Part shown: positions 24,663 to 36,484 of the stretch, one piece after another
Numbering within the stretch: the first letter of the stretch is position 1
How the letters are laid out: each line of letters begins with the position of its first letter
Source: Haemonchus contortus
Taxonomy: Eukaryota; Nematoda; Chromadorea; Rhabditida; Trichostrongylidae
NCBI GenBank assembly: GCA_000469685.2
Contig: LS997567.1
Span: 41,034,775 to 41,098,774, forward strand
Direction: 5' to 3'
Length of the DNA: 64,000 bases
Notes under the pieces: generated by a model
The model's input: only the letters and a program-made list of their open reading frames with translations
Told to the model about the DNA's origin: nothing
The model's database searches: none
Position numbers and translations under genes: made by a program

Positions 24663-27600
24663 ATGTCCACGGTGTCCGCAGGCGGTCGTCGTGGTCCGCC
24701 CAAGGACTTCCGCGGCCCACCCAGAGGTGATCTCAGGCTGATTAAACCTCGTGGGCGAGGCTATTCCCAGTCGGATGTAGGCGAACCATGTATTCCACGG
24801 TTTTCAGCAGTGGCCAGCGAGGTGAATCTCGGGTAACATGTACAAGAGCCATCTGTAGTATTCAGTTCTTCAGGGAGTAAAGATGGCCCTACCTCCGGAA
24901 GAATACGGCGAGAATACCACTGTATTGACGGGTGTGACCAGTGAACATTCGTACAGTGGCGATGATCGGCCCATTTATGAGCCACCTATGGGACGTGTTG
25001 TTAGCAGAAGGTAAGGCAAAGGATTCAGTATCAAATATGTAAAGTATGCCAGTATCATTAGTGTGGTATGGGTGAACAAGAACAGTGAGCCCTGCAGTCA
25101 CATCCCCTTATCGTATCTTGAAAATACCTGACCGATGTTTATTTATTACCTTATTCTTCGAGTCAAAGCGTTTCGATTACTTAAAGTAAGGGCTTTTAGT
25201 TAGTAGTTAGTGCAGTATATACTTACATGTTTCTATTTATGATATTGATTGGTTAGCGTTCGATTAGTTCAGCAGCTACTTGAGAGGTGAACTATTTATG
25301 TGTACATACATGCAATCCAATGAATAGCTGGCAAAATGCCAACTTCACTGGTTTCCGGTTCGTTCCTCCCCCTCTTTTTTTTTAGAGCCGTAGGGCAATC
25401 CTTGCAAGAACTACCCTGTCGACTGTATTTTTATGTGGATCAATGTGTGGAGATGCTCTATAGTTCTTACTAGTAGCCATAGTATCTTGAGAAGCCCCGT
25501 CCGGGGAAAAAGCCAGTCCGCCCATTTCGGTGTGTGACTTCGCCGTGACTTGTAGTGGGGCTTCTGATGAGTGGAGTTTGCACTCCTCTAAACTGCTGCT
25601 ACTGGCTGCTCGGGCTTCTCCTCCGTTTGCAAATATAAAGTTTTAGTTCCATCGACTGTGTTGTTTCAACAGGGCTCAAACTTAATACTAAACTTTTAAA
25701 AGGCGTCAGTAACCTATATCACAGTCTCCAGCAATAAACTTGAACTCCTGATCTGACCCGGATTTACTATGAAGTTATTAAAGCTGTGATCATACATTAC
25801 TACGTTACTCTTTACTTCAGATGCTCAAGAATGCTGTGGTTGTGTGCAGCCGGTTTAATATCATTGTTAGCTCTTATCTCAGCACCTCTGATGTGTTCAT
25901 TACCAATAGCCATGAACTATGTAGGATATCATTATCCCCAGATTACTTGTGAAGTAAGTAATTTAACTTTTTTCGAAGCAAATTTTTTATTCCTCAATTA
26001 AGTTGATTGATCCAATTGATTTTTTATGTTTATAATGTAACTTTTAGGTCGATTGTCAAGGGTACTTGTTGTTAGTAGCGATTAAATCTCTGTTACTTGT
26101 TGTTGCTTTATGGGCTCTTTACTGGCGACGTGCAGCCGCCGATCTACCACGTTTGTCAGTTTTGAAAACTACTTTTCAAGTTAATTACTTAGTAAACTTA
26201 TATCTGATGGAATTTCATTCAATTTTTATTTTACAGGTACTTTGCTCGAGCAGCCCTGTGCTTTTTTGTATTGTTCATACTGTTCGCCTTTTGGTTATTC
26301 TATACAGTGCGAATCTTCCTAGAACGACATAGTAACTACACCTACGTGGTAAGTTTCTAATTGAGTACTGGGAACACAACAATCATTTCAATTCCGGCTC
26401 TCTCTGAGGAACTAGCAGCCCCTGGATTTTTTCAGGTTAAGGAACTAGTCACTGCGGGGTATCAATCTGGGAGAGATCCAAAAGGTGGAGGCAACAGGCG
26501 GAATAGCGTGCTTAGTTTCCTTTCTAACCTTCGCCCTGAAAGCTCTCCCCAAAGGGAACTGAACACCTGGGCAAACTGGAGGTCCGAATTCCGATTCCGC
26601 ACATCTAAAATTCACTTCGAAATCGCTGTTTCTTGCATGCGCCTTACCCTAGGTTCTGCTTCTGGGTCACACAATACAAAAAAGAATAAAATGGCAACAC
26701 ATTCCTTATTCGATTTGATATGATTATTCACTTCAATGTAAACAGAAATCCACAGCTCTACCAGCTCATTTGAAGAGATTAGAGTGCCAGCGCACATCAC
26801 CCTGTTGAAGATTGACTTTTTGGAATAACTACTAAACGTACTATCACAACTGGAGTAAAGGGGAAAACGGTGAACCTTTTGAAGAATGGACCGTCCCGGT
26901 TACAAGCACTGATACTTAGCCCAGCCTAGGTAATGCCAATCCCAGAAAAGAGGGTGAAAGGAGAATCAGTGACTTCTAAGGAGTTCTACTCTTTTTTCAC
27001 CAATCGTTGTGGCCTGCAGACGGTTGCCAGGTGGCTTCAGTGATCATGCACGTGTAGACCGAAAAACCCATGCGACGGTGAAAAACTTCTTCGAAAGTTT
27101 TCTGGGAAAGAAAGGGCATTCGATTTCAGATTACGTATGCTCTTTCACTACTGGATGCTTTACTGTATACTCATTACATCTCTGTAATTGTTCTGGAGTT
27201 ACGACGTATACGTCAGGAATACATTATTACTATTGTTCGAGATCCTGATGGAGAATCAAAGACGATGCCTATTGGTTCGTTCTATTTTTTTTAAGTTTTG
27301 AAAAAGTATGAAAATTCTTTGCATCGGGTGAGCTACATCGAGTGCGATGCGCATTACTGAAGGCCCTTTTAGATGTTACTCTCTGGGATTTTTTTTGCAG
27401 TTTTTGTTCTCCACAAATCAGCAATATTCATACTTGATTGAAATGTGGCCCGACGGTTATTAGATAGGGTTTTCGCGCGCCAAAATTGGCACTCCCTTCC
27501 TCTGCTTGTCTGCGCTCTCTCATTATGACACCTCTGGATGTGGTTTGATTAACTATGGAAGGGCATCTGCCAATGGTTTCCGCTATTTCTTCACAGTTAT

Positions 27601-30600
27601 TGGAAGACTAATTCTGTCCTGCAGGTGAAATTGCCCCAAAGGTGATGCCATCAGCTCGAACCAAGCCATCAAACACTTTCTAAGTGGGAGCGTGCAGACG
27701 AGCAGAAAGTTGGTGTTGCCCTGCCTTGTCGGCTACCTGCTTTTAAATAGCTTGTCGCCCATACCTGCCAAACTTACCGGCTTACTTCGTGTCATAAATC
27801 TTTTTGATTTTTCATTCCACTGAAAATTGATACCACCTTATTCAAGGTATGATGTCTTTGCAAGAGGCCGCCATCCAAGTTCTACGTTTCCACGAAACTC
27901 ATTTCCCTTCGTATAACGTTTTTCTCGACAGGGTACGTTTTCTTTGTTTTTCTTGGTTTCTTTGCTTTCGACATGTGGCCTGATCATTGATTAGTTATTA
28001 ATACCAGTATTATCACCCCGCTATATTTAGGCACGTCAATCAAGTCATCGTTTACGAAATGCCTCACAGCCACCCGGGTTCAAAATGTATGATATCGAAG
28101 GGATTGGAGGCGGAACGACAGAAATCAGCCAGGTTTCTTTTGTGGATTTTCACTCGATGGAGTAGGGTTATCGATTAGTGGGATTCAGAGTAACCTGCGC
28201 GCCCTCATGGAAGCAACATCCAGACGCCGTAATACCAATCACAACGATATCCTTCAAGAAGAATGCGAATGGGAAAGACGAATTAAAAAGCGAAAGTAAG
28301 TAATTTGGATATAATGTAACAAAATAAGATGTGACTGGTTTTCTTACAGATATCGTTTGATCGCTTCGGCAGAAGAGGCGTTTGCTCAAGTTCAGAGCAT
28401 CGTCGATAATCAAATTGGAAATAAGGTAATTGTTGTAACTTCATTTAGGGTAATCCTTTTGGGAACATCTGGCTCTTTGGTCTTGGCTCGAGCTGAAATA
28501 CGATTGTTCGAATCTCGAATTTCAAACCTTGCGGCAATGAGATTATTCTTTTCTCGACATCTAAAGGGGTGTGATGCAGTTGAATCGAAATGGTCGCTTC
28601 GCGCCGAGAGCGATGTCGCGCGCGAAGGAATTTGGCAGAATGAAGCGGAAGCAGCGACACGAATAAGGAATAAAGAAACGAAAGAAGTAGCAGTAGAATC
28701 AAGCCAAAAAGAATAATCGCATATCGATCGGGCTGTATGAAGAACGTTAGGACTGCAATAACGAGGCAACTAGTCCGCAACTGTCGCATACGGCGAATCG
28801 ACTACCCAGAACCGGCAACTGGCTTTCTCCCAATTTAGTAAGAGTGTAACCAACGTCAGTTCGAGCTCTGAGATTTCAAAATTTTCTATTTACAGGCAAC
28901 GATGAGTTACATGATTATGAAAAGTTATCGAATTTATCCAAAAAGTATTTGAATAGTAAGTATTCATGTTTCAGAACTTCTGTGATGCCATGGATTCAAC
29001 TACGGCAGCTCAGGGTGTTTTTGCATGTATAATGCGGCCATTGAACAAGTATTTAAGACAGACAAGACAACAACCTCGACATCCAGCTGAAGCAGTAACG
29101 CATCATATTGAAAGGTTGGTTTAATTTTCTTACGGCTTTATAAAGTTTTATTTTGACCGAGCCGTTCACCGTTTTGGAACGCAGCTATTGGCTTTATTTT
29201 TGTCCAACCTATAATGTAGGTATTGATCGGTCCATAAACATAGCTAGGAGGCTTTTCTTCTTGTCTGCCGAACCTCATAAGCATCTTATATCCTGAACTC
29301 AAGCCTACGCGATTTTTGGGCCCTCAATACCATTTCGTTTTAGTAACCACAACAGTGAAGACCTTAATTATCGTTTTTAATAATTTTACGTCATAGCCCT
29401 TCTGCAGTGGTTGAGGCTTAGTATAAGTTTTCATTATGAAGCCCACATCCCAGCAGAATCCAAATCTTTCTGATTTTCTCGTCGTTTAGGTGCCTAAGCA
29501 TGCGAATGAGCTACAGAACGTTTTTGCAGCGGTTCTTCAGCGATCGGTTTCCTGCAAAAGTAAGTTGTAATAACTTCTCAAGTCACATGCTTTTTGTATC
29601 CGTCTTTAATATTAACAAGTTTCCCTTCCCAAACCTGGGAGAGTCTATGTAGGTTCACCTCTAAATTGAACTTTCTTTGAAAAGTTACCTTCTTCTTGTT
29701 CTTATACCTATACATATTCTTTTATCATTATGCTTTGAAATTTATGATCTCCACCACATATGTATGGCCGGGAAAGCGCGATAATGCGAAAAAAGATTTA
29801 ACATTGAATTTCTATTTCGAGAACTGCCTTTAGAAGTGGTAATGATAATAGATGTTGAAGATGAACCGTGTCTTTCACTCGCAGTTGCAGTTTGAAAGCA
29901 TGGCTGATTCTCCCGTTTCAGGACATTGTCACTGAATCAAAGTGGTCTATTATTTCTGACGAACAGGCGTCGATTTCTATTCAGCACGGTACAACATTTC
30001 TACTTCGATCGCATAATAAGGTGACATTTTTCTCCTTGATGTTCTCTTACCAACTAACTTACCCTGTATGCTTCTGCCTGCCGTTTGAAGTGAGCTAAAT
30101 AGTGATCTCCGAATTGCCCAGTACTTTTTATTGAACAGCCATCAGACTTTCCGATTTGACACCCGGGAATCTTCCTCAAAACAGCTGATCTATCGACGGC
30201 AGCCTGCATACAGGGGCTTGTTGGCGCAGCTGTATCAACTTCCCATTTGGTGGTTGTCAAAACCGGCAGGGCTTATGCGCAGCTATGCCAAAGAAAGCTT
30301 TGGGATCACACTGATACAGTTGAGCTGACAACATGGCTGCATTTTGGGTGATAAAATGGACATGACCCCCATGTACTGCGATGACCTTTTGGGCAGATGT
30401 GGAAAATAACTTTCGAGCTAGGTTGCTTACAACATACAGCTACTTTCGGCAACGTTCCGATTTCCGGGGATCAGTGGCCTTGACGGAATAGCCGTGCGGC
30501 GCGGGCACGACAATGACATTTCGCGGAAGGACCTTCATCATCAAATTGTATTTTTGATAAGTTAAGAAATTCCTGTATTTAGAGATTTTTTTCTTTAGGA

Positions 30601-30724
30601 AGATGATGCAGGCGTGCAGCTTCTGTGTACTGTAAGTTCCCTACCGTTTTTCAACCTCACTGAACAACAACGATCCGCAAACAACAAATTTGCTCTGAAA
30701 ATCAGGAACGAATCGTCAGTATAG
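24663..30724 (+). CDS. vang-1: Van Gogh/Vang planar cell polarity membrane protein
   Basis: Fourteen exons join in phase (532 aa): 24663-24821, 24874-25010, 25821-25953, 26048-26154, 26237-26348, 27130-27274, 27847-27932, 28031-28132, 28189-28295, 28350-28425, 28975-29114, 29490-29559, 29922-30020, 30599-30724. Vang is the four-pass core component that recruits Prickle and opposes Frizzled-Dishevelled in planar polarity, neuronal migration and polarised cell movement. Membrane segments fall in exons 3 (LWLCAAGLISLLALI), 4 (LLLVAIKSLLLVVALWALYW), 5 (CFFVLFILFAFWLFY) and 6 (LSLLDALLYTHYISVIVLEL). Family signatures include RRAAADLPR, ELRRIRQEY, DPDGES, ERRIKKRK and NKYLRQTRQQ. The product ends ESSV, a class I PDZ ligand like the vertebrate ETSV. 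Length matches the family (about 520 aa). Exon 4 needs a GTCAGT donor and exon 6 a GTTCGT donor. The acceptor at 24649-24650, 12 nt before the ATG, suits trans-splicing. Confidence 0.95.
28530..28815 (-). repeat. Repeat family B core, copy 4, in a vang-1 intron
   Basis: Minus-strand copy, the most diverged of the six: complement reads 'gtcgattcgccgtatgcg', then 'cctaacgttcttcatacag', then 'ccttcgcgcgcgac'. It lies wholly inside the intron between exons 10 and 11 of vang-1 (28426-28974). Confidence 0.7.
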
Positions 30725-31096
30725 GATATTGCCTCATAATATATTTGGCCTCCATTCCCTAAGATTTTCCTCTAAATCAACAAATTTTTATGAATGATTT
30801 CATTTGGATCACTGGTGCCTACAAGGCTTTTCCTTTTGCCCATCTTTAACTCTATTACGGTGTACTTTGTTGTCATTCCTACTGTGTTTTTTACGTTGTT
30901 TATTCGATTTGCTACGAAGTGTTGACTCCTGTAGATTATCTTTGAGGACTGTACCGCAAATTAGTTTTTTGTATGTAAATATTTGTTGTATCATAATAAC
31001 ATACACACCCTCCTGGTCAGTCATCCTTACATGCATTTTCCTGTTTCTGTACCGAGTCGGATGTGCTCGACCTTTTTGTGATCTTCGCTATTTGAC

Positions 31097-31102
31097 AATA
31101 AA
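31097..31102 (+). terminator. Candidate polyadenylation signal of vang-1
   Basis: First AATAAA after the vang-1 stop codon, giving a 3' UTR of about 0.4 kb. The intervening T-rich sequence has no competing hexamer that I noticed. Confidence 0.5.
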
Positions 31103-31809
31103 GTATCGATTATATATTGGTTGAGCTACTATATTGCGTAACCAAAAAAGGAAATCCAGAAGCACTATCAAGTCAATCAATAATTGATTGACGTGGTTAT
31201 GAAACAATACTTCCAACTCTCTCCGGTTTCTTTCGCATGCAAAAGGGTGAGGGACTTTTTAAGTGGTGAGCAACAACAACTCCACGGAACAAGTCTATAC
31301 ACGTTGGATAGCCATTGATTTGATGCCATTTATAAGTATTATACTACTCCTGTTTCTTAGGTGTAGTGATTGGTATCGTCTCAAAGTTATGATACACAAA
31401 GGTCCGAGCAGACAGAAAAACCACTGCGCACAGCATGTGTAGTCGGGTTACAGACGACTTTCCACTCAACAACACTTCATCACTTTTCGGTTGGGCTCAA
31501 CTTCAGTGCTCTAGGGGACCTTATAAAAGAGCAGCTTTTACACCCTGTAAAAGAATAGGCGGGACAGAAAACTTGAATTACGGAAAGTGAAGAAGTTGTA
31601 ATAGATACATTCAATTGACCAAAATTATTAAAAGCCATGAAAAATGGGTGCAGATTCGGCAGTCAGTAGCCAGGCTGACTTGGGGGAGAATATTGTGAAA
31701 TATTGCTATTTCTGATCTTCTTCTAATCTTGGTATCACCGTCTTTCGAAGCTCTTGTTTCTTCACTTTTATTGGTTAGCCTTGTGTAATGCCACACCTTA
31801 TGTTTACAG

Positions 31810-32038
31810 TTGCACACAAACGGTTAATAATCATCGAACGCATCAAATCATACTAAGTCAACCGGAAATATTGGGGAAATATGGGGTGGATCTGTCAAGA
31901 GGAGACTGGAAAGGAGAATGGTCAACCAAAGTTGCGCAAGTGACTTCGATTTCTTCTACCCAAACTCCTAGAGTGCAGATTGAAACCACCTTACCTTACA
32001 CTAGTCGGCCTAATAATCCAGTGCTTACTTGCTGTTAA
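31810..32038 (+). CDS. Candidate terminal exon of an unidentified gene
   Basis: An acceptor-like 'tgtttacag' at 31801-31809 opens a 75-codon frame to TAA at 32036-32038. The composition is protein-like (HQIILSQPEILGKYGVDLS, RGDWKGEWSTKVAQ) and the last residues are LTCC, resembling a prenylation end. No ATG is present and no upstream exon with the required phase (two bases carried in) was found between vang-1 and here, so it may be an orphaned exon or chance. Confidence 0.3.
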
Positions 32039-32631
32039 TGTTACTTCCATACGTAGGAGCTGAAAACAAGACAAGGTTTGCTATGACACGTCTCTTTTTC
32101 AAAGTCATCATTTTGAGGCGCCGCAACCATTCTTCATAACTTGGCAAGCTTCCCCCGGATAAATCTGGGTATGCTCGGCGGAACAAGAGTTTAGTGAGCA
32201 TTCTTTGAACTTTTCAAGTTTGATGACATCCTATTTATGCAATGGGCTCCAAATTTGGGAGCAGTATTCAAGGTGCGGTAGTACACATGCATTGTATAAA
32301 CGTGTTAGAATTTTAGAATCTATCAACTGGGTACTCCGAAAAAGGGAGAAAAGTGCTCCGGGGGCCTTGTTAGCGACAAAATAAATGTGTTCAGAAAATT
32401 TTTGATTCGAATCAACCAGGACACCGAGTTCCTTAACAGAATTGGAGATATTCAGAAAAACATCACAGATTTTAAATTCACCAGGCAGTAAATCTCCCAA
32501 ATGAAAAACAAAAGTTTTTGATGGATTGGCATCCAGATCAAATTTCGCAGCCCAGTACAACAAGATATTGACCGACTTAGAGCACAATGCAGCTCAACTC
32601 TGTTATTGGAATTGTAGGTACCATATATGTA

Positions 32632-33902
32632 TTAGGGTGTCTCAAAAGTTTTGAGAAAATTTATTTGGTTTATTCAACACAAAAATACTTCAACAAAAAG
32701 GTGAGATCAGTAATCGAGATAGTGGCCCTCTTTAGCCACGACGTCCCTCCATCGACTGGGCAGAGCACTGGTGCCATTCATCCAGAAAGAAGAGGAGCGC
32801 GACGCGATTCATTCATCTACTGCACTTTTGACCTCCTGACGGTTATGAAATTTTTTCCCTTTGAGGTAAGCTTGCAGAGTCCTGGAGGCGTGGTAGTCGC
32901 AAGGGCTAAGGTCAGGTGAATACGGAGGATGGGGCAGCCAGGTAATACCAAGCCTTTCCAGCTCCTCAGCCGTCGCCCTAGCAAGATGTGGTCGAGCGTG
33001 GCCCATCAAAATCAGAAACTTTCCCTGCGTTCGATGTGAAACCGGGGCTCGAGACACCATCTCCCTCAGCTGTTCGCAGAATACCCTTGCAGTCACAGCA
33101 GTACCCCAGGTAGGATCTCATAGTAAAAACAGCCGGCGGAGCAGAAGAAGCACGATATCATTTCCTTTTTGACGTGTGCCCCACGCTTTGCAACGGCTTC
33201 TGGCCTTGTGTCGATTGGTAGCCACTGCAACTTCCTGTGTGGATTATCATAAGGAATCCACTTCTCATCCTGAGCGATGATTAAGCTCGTCTAATATACC
33301 GTTCGCTTGCGGTCGAGTAGCTTCCAACCACATCGACCCGCACCTGACGCTCGCTCTCAGTCAAGGTGTAGGCGATAATTGCAAGAATTGCTGCGCGAAA
33401 GCGACGTCTGCGTAGGATGTCGTGGAAGGTGGAACGGTAGCAGAAGTCGTCCTCTTTATTCCTCTCAAGCTTTGAGAAGGATTGCTTTGGACGGAGGCTA
33501 AGACAATTTCGGTCTTAATGGAACGTGGACGTCCGCTCCTTGGTGCTTCATCGAAGTGAATCTCTCCTCTAGAGAAGCGACCATACCACGTATAGCAGGT
33601 GGCGAGAGAAGGTGCAGTACTGCCCATCGATGACTGCAATTCATTCCTCTCTTGAGTGGCGGAGTGACCAGATCGGTAGTAATGAAGCAGAAGGCGCCTG
33701 TAGTCGTGTCAGTCGAAAATAATTCAAATGTTGATAACTCACTTCCAGAGATAAAGTGCAATACGATTCTATTGTTTTGACGATCTACCAAGAGTGCCCT
33801 TTTCCTGCCCTTTTGTCCGTGGATCTGCTTCATCTCTTTCTTGCGCAACATGGTTGCGAAATTCATGACCGAAATTTTCTAAAAACTTTTGAGACACCCT
33901 AA
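32632..33902 (-). mobile_element. Mariner element, 1,271 bp, decayed transposase, TA target duplication
   Basis: Inverted ends TTAGGGTGTCTCAAAAGTTTT-type lie at 32632 and 33902, flanked by TA at 32630-32631 and 33903-33904, exactly the mariner target duplication. Minus-strand transposase pieces are spread over frames: CYTWYGRFSRGEIHFDEAPR with SGRPRS (about 33.6-33.5 kb), QDEKWIPYDNPHRKLQW (about 33.25 kb) and WLPHPPYSPDLSPCDYH (about 32.9 kb). In the catalytic triad the first Asp (in QDEKW) and third (SPCDYH) are present, but the middle one is Gly (LMGHARPH where LHDNARPH is usual). Stops and frame changes add to its inactivation. It interrupts the LINE RT just after YADD. Confidence 0.93.
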
Positions 33903-34479
33903 TATCTTGACGTCATCAGCATAAAGTTAGGCTTTTACGTGTTCAGAAGTTTTTAGAGCAGTAACCAAATTGATGGTATATATAAGAAACAGTAAAGGAG
34001 AAAGCACTCCGCTTTGAGGCACTCCACTTATGCAGCAATGTCGTTAAAAACCTCTCTTCCTACTCTTACGGTTATATGCCATCCAGATATATATGATTCA
34101 AACCACTTCATAAGTTTAGCCAATTCCAAAAAATCTAGATTTAAAGTAGTTCAGCATGATTAAGCTCATCAAAGAATCAGGAAAGATCCTCATATATGAG
34201 ATCAACCAGGCGGCTACGCACGCAATTGCGCGCTGGGGGCTCTAGCCATAAAGGACGGAGCCACATAAGCTACTAATTTCCATTATAAACCTTTGCCATT
34301 TGAGCCTCATCCCTAACACTTCTGTAGCGGCCATCATACTTTATGGGGTTGGGTGGGGCCATGAAGAGTACTCCGGTGTATCCAAATCAAATACCTCTGC
34401 AGTCCATGTAGTCGAAGAAACTGTGTACTTTGGGCTGTGTGTGGCCATGAAGAACCACTTTGAAACGTGCCGACTTCGC

Positions 34480-35480
34480 CCACTCCCGGGATTTGACCAC
34501 ATTTGGTGCCCACCCCGCTCACCTGTGGGATTTGACCACATTTGCTCTTTTACACCTTAACACTTTTTGCCGCATCCCAGAACGTTTCTGGGCAGAGTTA
34601 TAAATTTTTGATCTAAGCCCCGCTCACTTTAGTGCCAACCCCGCCCACTTTAGTACCCACCCCGCCCACCTATGGGATTCGACCACATTTGTTCTTTTAC
34701 ACCTTAACACCTTTTTGCCGCATCCCAGAACGCCTCTGAGCAAAGTTATAAATTTTTGATCTGAGCCCCGCCCACTTCAGTGCCAACCCCGTCCACCTAT
34801 TGGATTTGACCACATTTGTTCTTTTACACCTTAACACCTTTTTGCCGCATCCCAGAACGCCTCTGAGCAAAGTTATAAATTTTTGATTTAAGCCCCGCCC
34901 ACTTTAGTGCCAACCCCGTCCAATTTGGTGCCCACCCCGCCCAACCATAGGATTTGACCACATTTGTTCTTTTGCACCTTAGCACCTTTTTGCCTACTTC
35001 CAGAACGTTGCTAAAGTGAGATATAAATTTTTGGTCTAAGCCCCGCCCACTTTAGTGCCAACCCCGCCCACTTCAGGGATTCGGCCACATTTGTTCTTTT
35101 ACACCTTCATACCTTTTTGCCGCATCCCAGAACGTTTCTGAATAGGGTTACACATTTTTAATCAAAGCTCCGCCCACTTTGGTGCCAGCCCCGCCCACTT
35201 CTGGGATTTGACCACATTTGTTCTTATGCACCTTAATACCTTTTTGCCGCATCCCAGAACGTTTCTGAATAGAGTTATACATTTTTGATCTAAGCTCCGC
35301 CCACTTTGGTGCCAGCCCCGCCCACTTGGAGGGTTTGGCCACATTTGTTCCATGACCACCAACCACTTTTTTCCCGCATTCTAGAACGTTTCCGAACAAA
35401 GTTACACTCATTTTTGAAAAATTGCTTTCACCTTAACGCACGCCCCGCCCACCGTGGGCAGAGCTTCGCTAAACTTACCC
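34480..35480. repeat. Tandem array with 127-bp and 148-bp units
   Basis: The landmark 'cgcatcccagaacg' (or a variant) recurs at 34571, 34719, 34846, 34994, 35121, 35248 and 35375: steps of 148, 127, 148, 127, 127, 127. The 148-bp form is the 127-bp unit plus 21 bp, matching an extra copy of the internal CCCCGCCCACTTTAGTGCC-type segment. Units also share 'gaccacatttgttctttta' and 'ttataaatttttgat'. A related but looser GC-rich tail (about 35430-35770), a CAGACAAACAGACA run near 35870 and 'tatatatag' follow. The whole block looks like one insertion into the LINE. Confidence 0.9.
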
Positions 35481-36484
35481 ATGCCCAGCACGCATGAGTC
35501 CCCGCTCACTCTTTTTATTTTTTTGCTGGCCTCTGCGCCTCAATTGAACCGAGTTATGAATACATCTGAAAAGTACCGCCCATTTTGAGAAGGCTCCGCC
35601 CACAATACGTGCGTCTCCTCCATCTGGTTTGTTGACCCGATCCTAAACTTTGAACACTTTTTCCCGGTGTCTGGAGTTTTTCGAAGCTAAAATAAGATGT
35701 TTCTTTCAAGGCACCGCCCATTCCGGCGCTTGCCCCGCCCCCCGTGGGCGTGGCTCCGCAGAGCTCATATGTGCTCTGTTAATCTTGTCTCAGGCTCCAC
35801 CTATCTCGAACTTGTCCCGATCTCTCCACGCGCTTCTTAAGATGATACCGAATTTCGTGACGGACAAACAAACAGACAAACAGACACACCAAGGATGTGG
35901 TTTATATATAGTAAGGATTGTGTACCCCTGGCTAAGAGCAATGCTCCATTCAAACAGACTATCTACCATATATGTAGTCGTTGACATCCTGACAGAAAAG
36001 CATGCTGCTCTCTTGATAGTTGGTTGGATTTAAATAACCAAGAGAATCTTTCCTCGAATAACTTTTTCAATGGCTTTGACAGACGTAGGCGTAGTAATCT
36101 CGGACGAAAGTCCAGTACAGAACGGGCATCATCCTTTTCATCATCCCAAGAGCATCTTTCCAAATTTCAGGAATTTCACCTAGCATAAACGATACATTGA
36201 AAATGAGTGCCAGGGGTTTAGAAGTGAGACAGCACACTTCTTGAGGACAATAGGAGGTATGCCATCATATGGCTCAGAAGTTGAAGATTTCAGTTTTTCA
36301 GAATGTTGAAAATTTCCAAAGGATGGAAGTAGATATTGTCCAAGCCACATGAAGCAGGTCCAAGTAGCACAGAGTCATATTACGAGGCGTTAAAATTACA
36401 ATCACTATTGAAAACACTAACAAAAAAAAACACCAAGAGCATTAGCTTTATCTTTATCGGCATCAGAAAAGCACCAGACACCCT

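Larger units (their letters stand above)
32200..36480 (-). pseudogene. LINE reverse transcriptase, split into three parts
   Basis: Part 1 (about 36160-35960) reads LFKSNQLSREQHAFLSG, the N-terminal fingers region. Part 2 (about 34200-33905) contains GWHITVRVG, then an in-frame stop, then SGVPQSGVLSPLLFLI (family motif GVPQGSVLSPLLF) and the catalytic YADD followed by VKI. Part 3 (about 32630-32230) continues at the very next codons after the mariner and reads DLDANPSKTFVFHLG, VKELGVLVDS and LPHLEYCSQIWSP. Splicing out the mariner in the mind leaves the frame roughly continuous, so the mariner came later. Not functional. Confidence 0.8.

Noticed and set aside
31370..31460. Extra coding exon (CSDWYRLKVMIHK) downstream of vang-1
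   Set aside because: Acceptor-like site and short frame exist, but no upstream exon has the needed phase and the vang-1 protein is already complete with ESSV.
34300..34560. Coding frame overlapping the start of the tandem array
   Set aside because: It begins without ATG and runs into array units; repeats on both strands produce such frames.
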